From: Glutamicibacter creatinolyticus | GTDB taxonomy: Bacteria; Actinomycetota; Actinomycetes; Actinomycetales; Micrococcaceae | NCBI RefSeq assembly: GCF_006094275.1 | Contig: NZ_CP034412.1 | Span: 2,976,001 to 3,040,000, forward strand | Direction: 5' to 3' | DNA length: 64,000 bases | Part shown: positions 36,429 through 46,493 of the stretch, one piece after another | Numbering within the stretch: the first letter of the stretch is position 1 | Layout: each line of letters starts with the position of its first letter | Notes under the pieces: model-generated | The model's database searches: none | What the model saw: the letters and a program-made list of their open reading frames with translations, nothing else | What the model was told of the DNA's origin: nothing | Position numbers and translations under genes: made by a program

Positions 36429-37601
36429 TCAGGCCAACCAGCGCTGGGCTTGGTCCGCCGCCGAAGGGCCGCCACCCTCGGGGCGCAGCACCGGCAGCAC
36501 CCCGGGCGGCACCGGCTGGTGGCCGTGGGTGCGCTGCAGGGCTGCGGCCACCACGTCGTACACCGAATGCCGCTGTGCGTACGCCTGGCGCTGGAAATGG
36601 GCGCCGCTGCCGTGGCGCAGGATCCCCTGCACCACCTGGCGCACCTGATCCAGCTCACCGAGCTCCTCGAGCACCGGGCGCACCGCGCGCAGCAGCCCGG
36701 CCACCACCTCGGCGGCCGGGGCCGGGGTGCCGCTGGCCGGGTCGACCAGCGCACCGCCCACCCCTGCCCGGCTGGCCTGAAAGCTCCACAGCCGCAGTTC
36801 GGCGGCCGGCACCTGCACCGGCGGCCGCTGGGTGTCGCGGGCCGCGGTTTCCACCAGGGCGCGCACCAGGGTGGCGATCACCGCCGCGTGGGCCGGGTCA
36901 AGGCAGACGTCGGTGATGCGCACCTCCACGGTGGGCTGGTGCTCGCACACCCGCACGTCGAAGTACAGCATCCCGGCATCCAGCGGCACCCCGGTCCTCA
37001 GCAGCGCCCGCTGGTGGCGTTCATAGTCCTGCACGGAGCCGAACACCTCGCTGGGCCCGGAGGTGGGCCAGCGCGACCACACCTGGTAGCGGTAGGAGCC
37101 GTACCCCGAGTCCTGGCCCGCCCAGAACGGGGAGTTCGCGCTCAGCGCCAGCAGGGTGGGCAGCCAGATGCGGATCCGGTCCACCACCGCCACGGCCTCC
37201 TCGGGCGAATCGATCTCCACGTGCACATGGAAACCGTTGGTCAGCTGCTCATCGGCGGTGATGCCGAACAATTCCTCCATCTTGCGGAAGCGGGGCTCGG
37301 GCACCAGGTGGGAGACCAGGCGTTGCGGCGGCACCGGCAGCGCCACCACCTGCCCGCCCACATTCGCGGCGGCGCTGGCCGCCAGGGCGCGTCCGGTGCG
37401 GATCGCCTCCAGCTGCCCGGCCAGGCTCGTCTGCGGCGGACACACGATCTCCAGCTGTTCCTGCTTCAGCTCCACGGTCAACTGGTGTCCCGTTGCGGCC
37501 GTGCCGGGCGCCGAAGCCACGGCCTGATCGGCCGCCGCCAGCGGCTCCAGCGTGAGCCCGTCGACCAGCAGCAGTTCTTCCTCCACACCAAATGTGCGCA
37601 T
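36429..37601 (-). CDS. YbdK-type carboxylate-amine ligase (glutamate-cysteine ligase family 2)
   Basis: The product is 390 aa. The N-terminus [14 protein letters not shown] and [10 protein letters not shown], and [16 protein letters not shown] further on, match GCS2-family ATP-dependent ligases of the EgtA/YbdK type. In E. coli YbdK has weak glutamate-cysteine ligase activity; the true substrate is unknown. In actinobacteria relatives serve mycothiol- or ergothioneine-related steps, but nothing here links it to one. ATG 37601 follows GGGGAGGG. Upstream extension is unsupported. Confidence 0.88.
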   Translation of the reverse strand: MRTFGVEEELLLVDGLTLEPLAAADQAVASAPGTAATGHQLTVELKQEQLEIVCPPQTSLAGQLEAIRTGRALAASAAANVGGQVVALPVPPQRLVSHLVPEPRFRKMEELFGITADEQLTNGFHVHVEIDSPEEAVAVVDRIRIWLPTLLALSANSPFWAGQDSGYGSYRYQVWSRWPTSGPSEVFGSVQDYERHQRALLRTGVPLDAGMLYFDVRVCEHQPTVEVRITDVCLDPAHAAVIATLVRALVETAARDTQRPPVQVPAAELRLWSFQASRAGVGGALVDPASGTPAPAAEVVAGLLRAVRPVLEELGELDQVRQVVQGILRHGSGAHFQRQAYAQRHSVYDVVAAALQRTHGHQPVPPGVLPVLRPEGGGPSAADQAQRWLA

Positions 37602-37836
37602 CAGCCGGCCCTCCCCTTCTTGCTTGACGATGCCGCCCGGCTTCCCGCGCCGCGCGGGCCCGAACCGTCCGGAAGGCCATGGCTTTGGCCTGCCGCGTCC
37701 CTGGCCGGCAACCGCCACGACCAGCAGGAGACCTGATGGCATCTTGGTGCAGTGAACACTATTAGCGGCCCCGCCATCCGTGGGGTTTTCCCCAAAAATC
37801 TCAGGTCATATCCAGCCGACTGGCCTTGCGCATCGC

Positions 37837-40431
37837 TCACCGGCTACCGCTGAAGGCGGCCTTCCCCGCTGCCGGAAGCACACGTGCAGAACGTCCTCCC
37901 ACGGCTTTCCCCATCTGGTTGTGGTCGGGGTCATAGTGTCGGTGGGGGTTGGGATGATGGGGTATGGGCAGAAAAGAGATCGTCGATTCCGGGCATGGCG
38001 TCCACCGGTTACCGCTCCTGCCCAGCGCTTGGGACCACTGGGCGTCAGCATCAGCGTTGGCGTCAGCATCAGCGTTGGCGTCAGCAGTTGCATCAGCCTG
38101 AGCGTCCGCACCGGACTCAGCATCAGCGTTGGCGTCAGCAGTTGCATCAGCCTGAGCGTCCGCACCGGACTCAGCATCAGCCTGAGCATCAGCGTTGGCG
38201 TCAGCATCAGCATCAGCCTGAGCGTCCGCACCGGACTCAGCATCAGCCTGAGCATCAGCGTTGGCGTCAGCATCAGCATCAGCCTGAGCGTCCGCACCGG
38301 ACTCAGCATCAGCCTGAGCATCAGCGTTGGCGTCAGCATCAGCATCAGCCTGAGCGTCCGCACCGGACTCAGCATCAGCCTGAGCATCAGCGTTGGCGTC
38401 AGCATCAGCATCAGCCTGAGCGTCCGCACCGGACTCAGCATCAGCCTGAGCATCAGCGTTGGCGTCAGCATCAGCATCAGCCTGAGCGTCCGCACCGGAC
38501 TCAGCATCAGCCTGAGCATCAGAGTTGGCATCAGCAGTTACATCAGCATCGGCATTGGCGTCAATATCAGCCGCGGAATCGTCATCAACAGTGAAGGACA
38601 CAGAGTCCTCACTGCTGCCATCCGTTGCGGTAACGGTGTGCGAACCAGCTGGTACATCTGGGAAAGAGGCAGCCCAAGTTCCGTTATCTTCAACCGTCAC
38701 CTTTTGAGGAGCATTACCGTTGAGCGCAACGTCGAGTTCAATACCTGGTTGGCCGGTTCCGGTGACTTCAAGATCCCCCACAGGTACTGTTGAATCGGCG
38801 GTCGGCGTCAAGATTTCGACTGGAGCAATTTCGTCCGCCGCACGAACTTCCGAACGGCCCAGCGAAATCTTGTTCGCTTGAGTGCCCAGCGAGGGGAGCA
38901 AGGTCACGGACAGAGCCGTGACAAAGTCTGCATCTTCTGTGGAATCAGAACCCGAGTTCGGATCGTCGATTGTGGTCTTGCCCTGCTCGTTCAGCGTAAC
39001 CTCGACGATTTCATTCAATACGCCCGCAAGCACGGGCTCAAGTGGCTTCGTTACCCCATCGACGACACCTGTAATAGTTCCAGCGAGTCCGTCAACCACC
39101 GGGTTGAGGACGGGACCGATGGCACCTCTAACAACACCAACTACGCCCTTTACGAGTGGTGTTACTAGCTCTCCGAGGTTCAGTCCAAGGAGTTTCAAAT
39201 CCACGGTCGTGATCGGTTCGGTGTCAACAAGACCCAGGAAGCTAGCAACACTTCCTCGAATATTTGCAGTCCCCTTGACCAATGGCAAAGCAAGTCGCGC
39301 CTCCAAGCCAAGGTCTACAACGATATCAATTTCATCAAGTGCTGCTACGAGTGTGTCACGCAGGTCAGTCACAAGACTGGACAGAGCCACTGTAACTTCG
39401 TCTGTGATTTCCTGAACTGCACCAGCACTGAGAAGTTCGTAGTTGGCCGATTTTCCGTTGAGCCCGATCCCGCCGGTCGTTATCTTGGACAGATCAACCG
39501 AAATATCTCCCGTGCCCAGGTTAATTGATACCAAACCATTGCCTGAAGTTATGACACCTTGAAGTACATCGCTCTTCACCTGATCGAGCGCACCATCCAC
39601 GCCGTCCAGAGCTACCTTCGAGTCAGTGATGCCAACCCGAGCCAACGGAAGCAGATCAATGTCAATAGCTTTAAGACCCGAAGTAATCGTTCCCAAGACT
39701 CCGTCTGATGACAGCGTCGTATTCAGCGTCGAACCTAGTCCATCAACCACTTCACCAAGCGAAGTGGTCAGCCCTTCCACTGCAGGGCTGCTGATCGTGG
39801 CTTCGGCGCCTGCGACCAAATACTCTGTTTTCAAGGACCCGCTAGTCTTTTCAGCAGTTGAGCCCAGAGCGCCGATCTCCAGTGAAGCTTCGTCGATCAG
39901 TTCGTCAGTCAGATTACTGACTTGAAGCTGATCAAGTAGCCGTGTCAAATCCATGTTTGCCATCATCGCGTCTGAGCCCTCGACGTCGAGCGCAATGCTG
40001 CCATTCGAGCTGACGGCGCCTGACCCGGCTTTGGCACTGTTAGCAGAAGAGGCTTCTGCGTAGGAGTTGACCAATCCTGCTTGGCCCAGTTGCAATAGCC
40101 CAGATCCCGCCTCGCCGATTAGCGGAAGCTGAAGACCTCCTCCCAGATCCAATTTCAAAGCATCCAATGCGCTCACGTTCAATGGTGCATGTTTTGCATC
40201 GGGTGAGCTGGGGTTTCCGGAATATGCGAAGCCTGCATCTGCGACCGGAATCGACAGCAAGTTCACGTCGATAGTACGCCCCAGCGCCTCCGATGAATCG
40301 TTCGGTGCTGCATAGGCAGCAGTCACGCATGGTGCGATGAACAGGCTTGCCACTACAGCGCCGGCCAGAACCCGACGCGCAGCGCGAGGCGCCACACCCT
40401 TCTTCGCAGGCGGCAATTGAGTCTCTTGCAC
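37837..40431 (-). CDS. Secreted choice-of-anchor G family surface protein with Asp/Ala repeats
   Basis: The product is 864 aa. A signal peptide (about residues 1-41, cleavage near AYA-AP) precedes a long Gly/Leu/Val-rich choice-of-anchor G domain (about 45-540). A beta-sandwich Ig-like domain follows (about 545-620, TVPVGDLEVTGTGQPG...GTWAASFPDVPAG). Residues 624-796 are low-complexity Asp/Ala/Gln/Asn repeats with a 22-residue unit. The tail (WSQALGRSGNRWTP... to SGSR) has no LPxTG, hydrophobic helix or other anchor, so the product may be released or the end may be altered. GTG 40431 follows AGAGGA. GC is lower than in the neighbours. The function is probably wall-associated or adhesive. Confidence 0.85.
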   Translation of the reverse strand: MQETQLPPAKKGVAPRAARRVLAGAVVASLFIAPCVTAAYAAPNDSSEALGRTIDVNLLSIPVADAGFAYSGNPSSPDAKHAPLNVSALDALKLDLGGGLQLPLIGEAGSGLLQLGQAGLVNSYAEASSANSAKAGSGAVSSNGSIALDVEGSDAMMANMDLTRLLDQLQVSNLTDELIDEASLEIGALGSTAEKTSGSLKTEYLVAGAEATISSPAVEGLTTSLGEVVDGLGSTLNTTLSSDGVLGTITSGLKAIDIDLLPLARVGITDSKVALDGVDGALDQVKSDVLQGVITSGNGLVSINLGTGDISVDLSKITTGGIGLNGKSANYELLSAGAVQEITDEVTVALSSLVTDLRDTLVAALDEIDIVVDLGLEARLALPLVKGTANIRGSVASFLGLVDTEPITTVDLKLLGLNLGELVTPLVKGVVGVVRGAIGPVLNPVVDGLAGTITGVVDGVTKPLEPVLAGVLNEIVEVTLNEQGKTTIDDPNSGSDSTEDADFVTALSVTLLPSLGTQANKISLGRSEVRAADEIAPVEILTPTADSTVPVGDLEVTGTGQPGIELDVALNGNAPQKVTVEDNGTWAASFPDVPAGSHTVTATDGSSEDSVSFTVDDDSAADIDANADADVTADANSDAQADAESGADAQADADADANADAQADAESGADAQADADADANADAQADAESGADAQADADADANADAQADAESGADAQADADADANADAQADAESGADAQADADADANADAQADAESGADAQADATADANADAESGADAQADATADANADADANADADAQWSQALGRSGNRWTPCPESTISFLPIPHHPNPHRHYDPDHNQMGKAVGGRSARVLPAAGKAAFSGSR
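38043..38560. repeat. Tandem 66-bp repeats encoding 22-residue Asp/Ala units
   Basis: Five exact consecutive 66-bp units run from 38165 to 38494, with partial or divergent units on both sides. The unit encodes AQADAESGADAQADADADAN plus AD. Because 66 is divisible by 3, copy-number change would keep the gene in frame and alter only stalk length. Confidence 0.92.
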
Positions 40432-40838
40432 CGCGGTCCTCTCAGTTTGTCAATGATCGTCAGGGCAATAGGCATGCCCCTTATTGACCCTAGGCGTGAC
40501 GTCTAGAGTCATTCAGGTTTCTTTCAGCTATTTCTTGACCCTCTAAGGTCATACTTTCTATCTGGGTAGCTAATCATTCTCGCCATCGAGATAAACTGAC
40601 GAGTAACTTAATTTTCCAATAGGGCATATTCGCGGCATTTGGACCAGTAGGCCGCGAATCAAAAGCAGCTTGCTGATCTAAGTTGGTGGCCGACTGAGTA
40701 TTTAACAATTGCGGAAAAGTTATTTTCTCTAGCCGTTCAGTCATACAATGATTCTGGTTGCAGCACAGAAACACGCAGGGACGTGAGGGGCGAGTTGTTG
40801 CAGGCATGAGTTGACGCAAGCAAAGCCAAGGATTCCCA
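40432..40838. other. 407-bp divergent regulatory region
   Basis: AT-rich compared with its surroundings. It holds the promoters for the anchor-G gene (minus) and the orphan regulator (plus). A TACAAT-like box lies near 40742-40747. Two TTGACCC elements occur (40484-40490 and 40535-40541), the second inside a palindrome. Confidence 0.55.
40536..40551. promoter_or_regulatory. Palindrome TGACC-n6-GGTCA
   Basis: A 16-bp dyad between the anchor-G gene and the orphan LuxR-type regulator. It is a natural candidate for binding by the adjacent HTH protein, or may overlap a TTGACC -35 element. Confidence 0.45.
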
Positions 40839-41504
40839 ATGCGTGAAATTAGAGTCCATCTCGCCGACAGCGATCATTTTTCCCGTGCCGGGATTATAGG
40901 AGCAATAAACGCAGAACAAGATATCGTCATTGAGCAGACAGCGGGTTCAATGGCGGAGGCCCTGGAGAATGCGTCACAGAAAAAGCCCCACATTGTACTT
41001 CTGGAAACTTCGCTGTCCGGGGAAAGCCTTTTCAGGTCAATCCGAAAGCTAGTATCCGCAGCGCCGGAAAGCAAAGTAGTGGTTTTGGCTCCAAGGTACA
41101 GCCGTAACGAAGTGTCGCAAGCCTATGATGCAGGTAGCTCCGGAATCATTTCCAAAAGTTCTATTAGCACGGAGCTACCAAGCGCGCTCCGCATGGTAGC
41201 GGCCGGGTATCAGCTGTTCGCTCCCCCAAGTGATGGCTGGGATTTCCGACTCCGCTCAGAAAAAAACTTCGAAGACCAAGCAATAATTCAGAAATTAGGA
41301 GACAGAGACCGTCGTTTGGTCACCCTTGTTGCTGGAGGTCTAACGAACTCTCATATCGCACGCTCCATGCATCTAAGTGAAGGCTCCGTAAAACTCCACT
41401 TAGCCCGGATCATGGACGTGCTTTCTGTGTCGAACAGGGTACAACTGGCGGTCATCGCCGCCGAGACAGGACTAGTGACATCTGCTGATTTGAAAACCGC
41501 TTGA
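40839..41504 (+). CDS. Orphan LuxR/NarL-type response regulator with Glu at the phospho-acceptor site
   Basis: The product is 221 aa. The receiver domain (about 1-120) begins REIRVHLADSDH and keeps the conserved Lys (K106, IISKSS). The phosphorylation segment reads IVLLETSLSG, so Glu56 sits where Asp is expected. The C-terminal LuxR HTH (about 150-212) includes GGLTNSHIARSMHLSEGSVKLHL. No kinase is adjacent. Glu may mimic phosphorylation, giving a permanently active or phosphorylation-independent regulator. It is divergent from the anchor-G gene, a likely target. GC is low like that gene. ATG 40839 follows AAGGATT. Confidence 0.86.
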   Translation: MREIRVHLADSDHFSRAGIIGAINAEQDIVIEQTAGSMAEALENASQKKPHIVLLETSLSGESLFRSIRKLVSAAPESKVVVLAPRYSRNEVSQAYDAGSSGIISKSSISTELPSALRMVAAGYQLFAPPSDGWDFRLRSEKNFEDQAIIQKLGDRDRRLVTLVAGGLTNSHIARSMHLSEGSVKLHLARIMDVLSVSNRVQLAVIAAETGLVTSADLKTA

Positions 41505-41507
41505 CTG

Positions 41508-42236
41508 TCAGTAAACGGTTCTGAGCTGGCTGGCGGGAACCCACATCTGCTCCCCGTCCCGCTCAATCTTTCGCCATGCACCCTGGCGAGCGGTGACGAC
41601 CACTGCGGTGTCCGCCTGCAGGATGCGCACCAGCGGGTAATGGTCTCCCGGTCCTCGGCGGCCGTTGAGGCTGATCGTTGTCAAGGCCCTCTGCTGGGGC
41701 ACCGAAATCAGTCCATCACGCGGCGGCCGTTGCGGCAGGGTTTGCAGGTACATGCTCGGCACCCAGCCTTGGGAATCTCCCCATTGAATCTGCGCCCACA
41801 GTCCCTGCTGCAGCATCACCTTGACCTTGGCGCCCTGATCCACGACCTTGATGACGGGATAGCCGGTGCCGCTTCCCTTACGCAGGTTCAGGGTGGCAGT
41901 GGTTTGGTGCGTGGCCTCAATCAGGGCGTAGCGCGAGGGGACGGCCGCAGCCCTGGGCTCGGCTGGGGATTGCGACGGTGTACTGACCTGCACGTCGGGG
42001 ATCTGCTCCAGGTAGGCCGCCGGCAGCCAGCCGTAGAGCCCACGCACATAGACATGCGCCCATGAGCCGCGGATCTCCACGAGGGCCAGCTCCTGGTGTT
42101 CCATCAACTGCGTCTGCACCAGGTAGTGCCGCCCGGCTCCCTTGCGCAGCTTCAGCGACGCGGTCGTGCGGTGCGTGAGCGCCACGGCCTGCGGACTGGC
42201 CTGCGCACGTGACGGTCTCACCCGATCCACAAACAC
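41508..42236 (-). CDS. Triple SH3b-domain protein without signal peptide
   Basis: The product is 242 aa with three bacterial SH3 domains at about 22-80, 105-165 and 180-242 (TASLKLRKGAG..., TATLNLRKGSG..., LTTISLNGRRGPG...), separated by Pro/Ser-rich linkers. SH3b domains bind peptidoglycan and normally belong to secreted hydrolases. Here no signal peptide or catalytic domain is visible. GTG 42236 lies only 19 bp after a terminator hairpin, leaving little room for a promoter. It may be the remnant of a larger secreted protein, or may start upstream in an unrecognised way. Confidence 0.7.
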   Translation of the reverse strand: MFVDRVRPSRAQASPQAVALTHRTTASLKLRKGAGRHYLVQTQLMEHQELALVEIRGSWAHVYVRGLYGWLPAAYLEQIPDVQVSTPSQSPAEPRAAAVPSRYALIEATHQTTATLNLRKGSGTGYPVIKVVDQGAKVKVMLQQGLWAQIQWGDSQGWVPSMYLQTLPQRPPRDGLISVPQQRALTTISLNGRRGPGDHYPLVRILQADTAVVVTARQGAWRKIERDGEQMWVPASQLRTVY

Positions 42237-42254
42237 CTCTGAAACTTAAAAACC

Positions 42255-42282
42255 TAGGGAAGCAACAATCATTGCTTCCCTA
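42255..42282. terminator. Bidirectional hairpin after ferritin gene
   Basis: TAGGGAAGCAA and TTGCTTCCCTA arms (42255-42265, 42272-42282) with a 6-nt loop. T-rich sequence follows in both directions. It ends the ferritin transcript 43 bp after its stop. Confidence 0.8.
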
Positions 42283-42325
42283 AGTTTATTTCATTAATCA
42301 ATCGCCCGCGGCGAGTGAGGACTTT

Positions 42326-42826
42326 TTACTCCGCGGAATCGCGGGAGGCCAGTTCCGCCTCGATTCGCAGCAGGCCGCTGCCGTCATCGCCCACCAAGCG
42401 CACGCGGTCCAGGATTTCCCCGACGGTCGCCTCTTCCTCGACCTGCTCGTCGATGAACCAGTGCAGCAGCGGCAGGCAGTCCAGGTCCGCTTCATTCTGG
42501 GCCACGCGGTACAGTTCGCGGATGGCGGCCGAGACCTTCTGCTCGTGGGCCAGGGAAGCCGCGAAGGCGTCCTCGACGCTGCGCACGTTCAGGCTCGGGG
42601 CGGGCTGCTCACCGATCTTCGGGTGGGCGCCGCGGTCGGCCATGTGCATGATGAACTTCTCGGCGTGCACGATCTCTTCCTGCGACTGGGCGCGGAACCA
42701 GTTGGCGATGCCGGGGAAGCTGAGCACTTCCATTTCGGCGGCCAGCTGACGATAGACCGTGGCAGCGGTCAGTTCAAGGGTGATCTGCTGGTTGAAGGCT
42801 TCTGCCAGTTTTCCTGTAAGTTCCAT
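42326..42826 (-). CDS. Ferritin
   Basis: The product is 166 aa, with the four-helix ferritin fold. Iron ligands are visible in the ferroxidase pattern: Glu in QQITLELTAATVY, then QSQEEIVHAEKF (E-x-x-H), and later DEQVEEEATV. It stores iron as a 24-mer in the cytoplasm, complementing the heme genes elsewhere in the window. ATG 42826 lies 6 nt after a TATTGT box with no ribosome site, so it is probably leaderless. The frame runs open to 42877 but that part is unsupported. Confidence 0.93.
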   Translation of the reverse strand: MELTGKLAEAFNQQITLELTAATVYRQLAAEMEVLSFPGIANWFRAQSQEEIVHAEKFIMHMADRGAHPKIGEQPAPSLNVRSVEDAFAASLAHEQKVSAAIRELYRVAQNEADLDCLPLLHWFIDEQVEEEATVGEILDRVRLVGDDGSGLLRIEAELASRDSAE

Positions 42827-42832
42827 GTTTTT

Positions 42833-42838
42833 ACAATA
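42833..42838 (-). promoter_or_regulatory. -10 box (TATTGT) of leaderless ferritin transcript
   Basis: TATTGT on the minus strand ends 6 nt before ATG 42826. The intervening AAAAAC has no ribosome-binding site. Confidence 0.5.
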
Positions 42839-42953
42839 GGCGCATTCGGCGCGCTTGTCACCGAAGTTTAGGCACACTAAGCCGCTGCCGAATTAGCTCA
42901 CACCAGCGGTCTGACTTGCATTTAGTTGAGGCGTAGCAAAGTTTGGTTTGGCA

Positions 42954-42991
42954 CCCCTACCCCACGGGTCCAGGTGGCCGGAGGGTAGGGG
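42954..42991 (-). terminator. Possible terminator after tex
   Basis: CCCCTACCC (42954-42962) pairs with GGGTAGGGG (42983-42991) across a 20-nt loop, 20 bp past the tex stop. On the minus strand a GCCAAACC stretch follows rather than a T tract, so confidence is moderate. Confidence 0.45.
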
Positions 42992-43010
42992 CGCCAGGGC
43001 CGTGAGGGGG

Positions 43011-45431
<2,421 letters not shown>

Positions 45432-45470
45432 TCAGCTGATCCCCAACGTTGCCTATTAAAGTGGTTTTCC

Positions 45471-45830
45471 ATGGGGAAAGAGCACACACGCAAAGTACTG
45501 GGTACGGCCGCACTCGCACTGCTGGCCACCGTGGTCACCGGGTGCTCCATGGTCGAGCAGCAGGCCTCTGAGGCCGTGGGGCAACTCACCGATGCCGCGT
45601 CCAAGGAGTTCGTGCGCCAGGCCTGCGCGCCGGTACAGGATGGCCAGCTGGAAAACAGTGAGATCAGGGTCCTGACCTCGATGATTGGCGCGATCGACGG
45701 AGGCGGCCTGCCGGCCTCAATCATCGATCCGCTCAAGGAGCTGGCCGATCGGGGCGACAGGACGGCGCCCGAAAAAATTGCCAACAGCCTGAAGCAGGCC
45801 TGCACCGATGCCGGGGCCTACAGCGGCTAA
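45471..45830 (+). CDS. Small lipoprotein, unknown
   Basis: The product is 119 aa. The signal peptide has lipobox VVTGC with Cys25, then a helical domain of about 90 residues with two further Cys (RQACAP and KQACTDAG) that could form a disulfide. No family recognised. ATG 45471 follows AAAGTGG. It is divergent from tex by 39 bp, so the two promoters overlap. Confidence 0.8.
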   Translation: MGKEHTRKVLGTAALALLATVVTGCSMVEQQASEAVGQLTDAASKEFVRQACAPVQDGQLENSEIRVLTSMIGAIDGGGLPASIIDPLKELADRGDRTAPEKIANSLKQACTDAGAYSG

Positions 45831-46054
45831 CCGCAAAGACGGCCCACGGGCGCTGGGGCCACCAAAACGGCGGGCCCGGCACCTGCGCGGGACACGGCCG
45901 GTGCACCGGCAGTGCCCTGGCTTTTTCCTGCCCTGGCACCGGTGCGGGGCAGGCATGGGGTGTGATCTTTGCCTCGGCACGGCGGCGGGACGAGGATGGA
46001 AGCTGCCGGGTGCCGCGCCGCAGACGCTATCCGGTTCCCGGATGCATCCTGGCC

Positions 46055-46060
46055 TAAACT
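46055..46060 (+). promoter_or_regulatory. -10 box (TAAACT) of leaderless S4-protein transcript
   Basis: TAAACT ends 7 nt before ATG 46068 and no ribosome site is present. This spacing matches other apparent leaderless genes in the window. Confidence 0.5.
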
Positions 46061-46067
46061 CGTAGAC

Positions 46068-46463
46068 ATGGTCCAGATCCCCACTACTTCCAAAGCGCGG
46101 CTGGATGCCTGGCTGTGGGCCGTGCGCATCTACAAGACCCGTTCGGCGGCCACCACCGCGTGCCGGGCCGGGCACGTGAAGCTGAACGGCAGCCCGGTGA
46201 AGGCCTCCCAGCAGGTGGTGCCCGGGGACCGGCTGCGGGTGCGCAAGGACGGGTTCGACCGCGAGCTGGAGGTCACCGCCCTGATCACCAAGCGGGTCGG
46301 TGCCCCAGTGGCCACCAAGTGCTACATCGACCACACTGCCCCGCGCGAGAAGCTCGTCATCCCGATGGTTCCGGTCCGCGACCGCGGCACCGGCCGGCCC
46401 ACCAAGAAGGATCGGCGCGAGATGGAGAAGCTGCGCAGCTCCTGGCAGCAGCCCGGCCAGTAG
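46068..46463 (+). CDS. S4-domain RNA-binding protein (HslR/Hsp15-like)
   Basis: The product is 131 aa. The S4 domain at the N-terminus reads ARLDAWLWAVRIYKTRSAATTACRAG, then VKLNGSPVKASQQVVPGD. A basic tail (GRPTKKDRREMEKLR) follows. Hsp15-type proteins bind 50S subunits carrying stalled nascent chains. ATG 46068 is preferred for the TAAACT box just upstream, which implies a leaderless transcript. It is convergent with the S9 peptidase. Confidence 0.9.
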   Translation: MVQIPTTSKARLDAWLWAVRIYKTRSAATTACRAGHVKLNGSPVKASQQVVPGDRLRVRKDGFDRELEVTALITKRVGAPVATKCYIDHTAPREKLVIPMVPVRDRGTGRPTKKDRREMEKLRSSWQQPGQ

Positions 46464-46493
46464 CCGCGCTGCGGCGCGGCCAGCGCAGTTGGG

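Noticed and set aside
38043-38560. CRISPR-like repeat array
   Set aside because: Units are contiguous 66-bp coding repeats without unique spacers and lie in frame within a surface-protein gene.
37780-38793. 337-residue plus-strand Ser/Ile-rich repeat protein
   Set aside because: It exists only because a 66-bp repeat without stops is open in several frames. The minus-strand frame has the signal peptide and domains.
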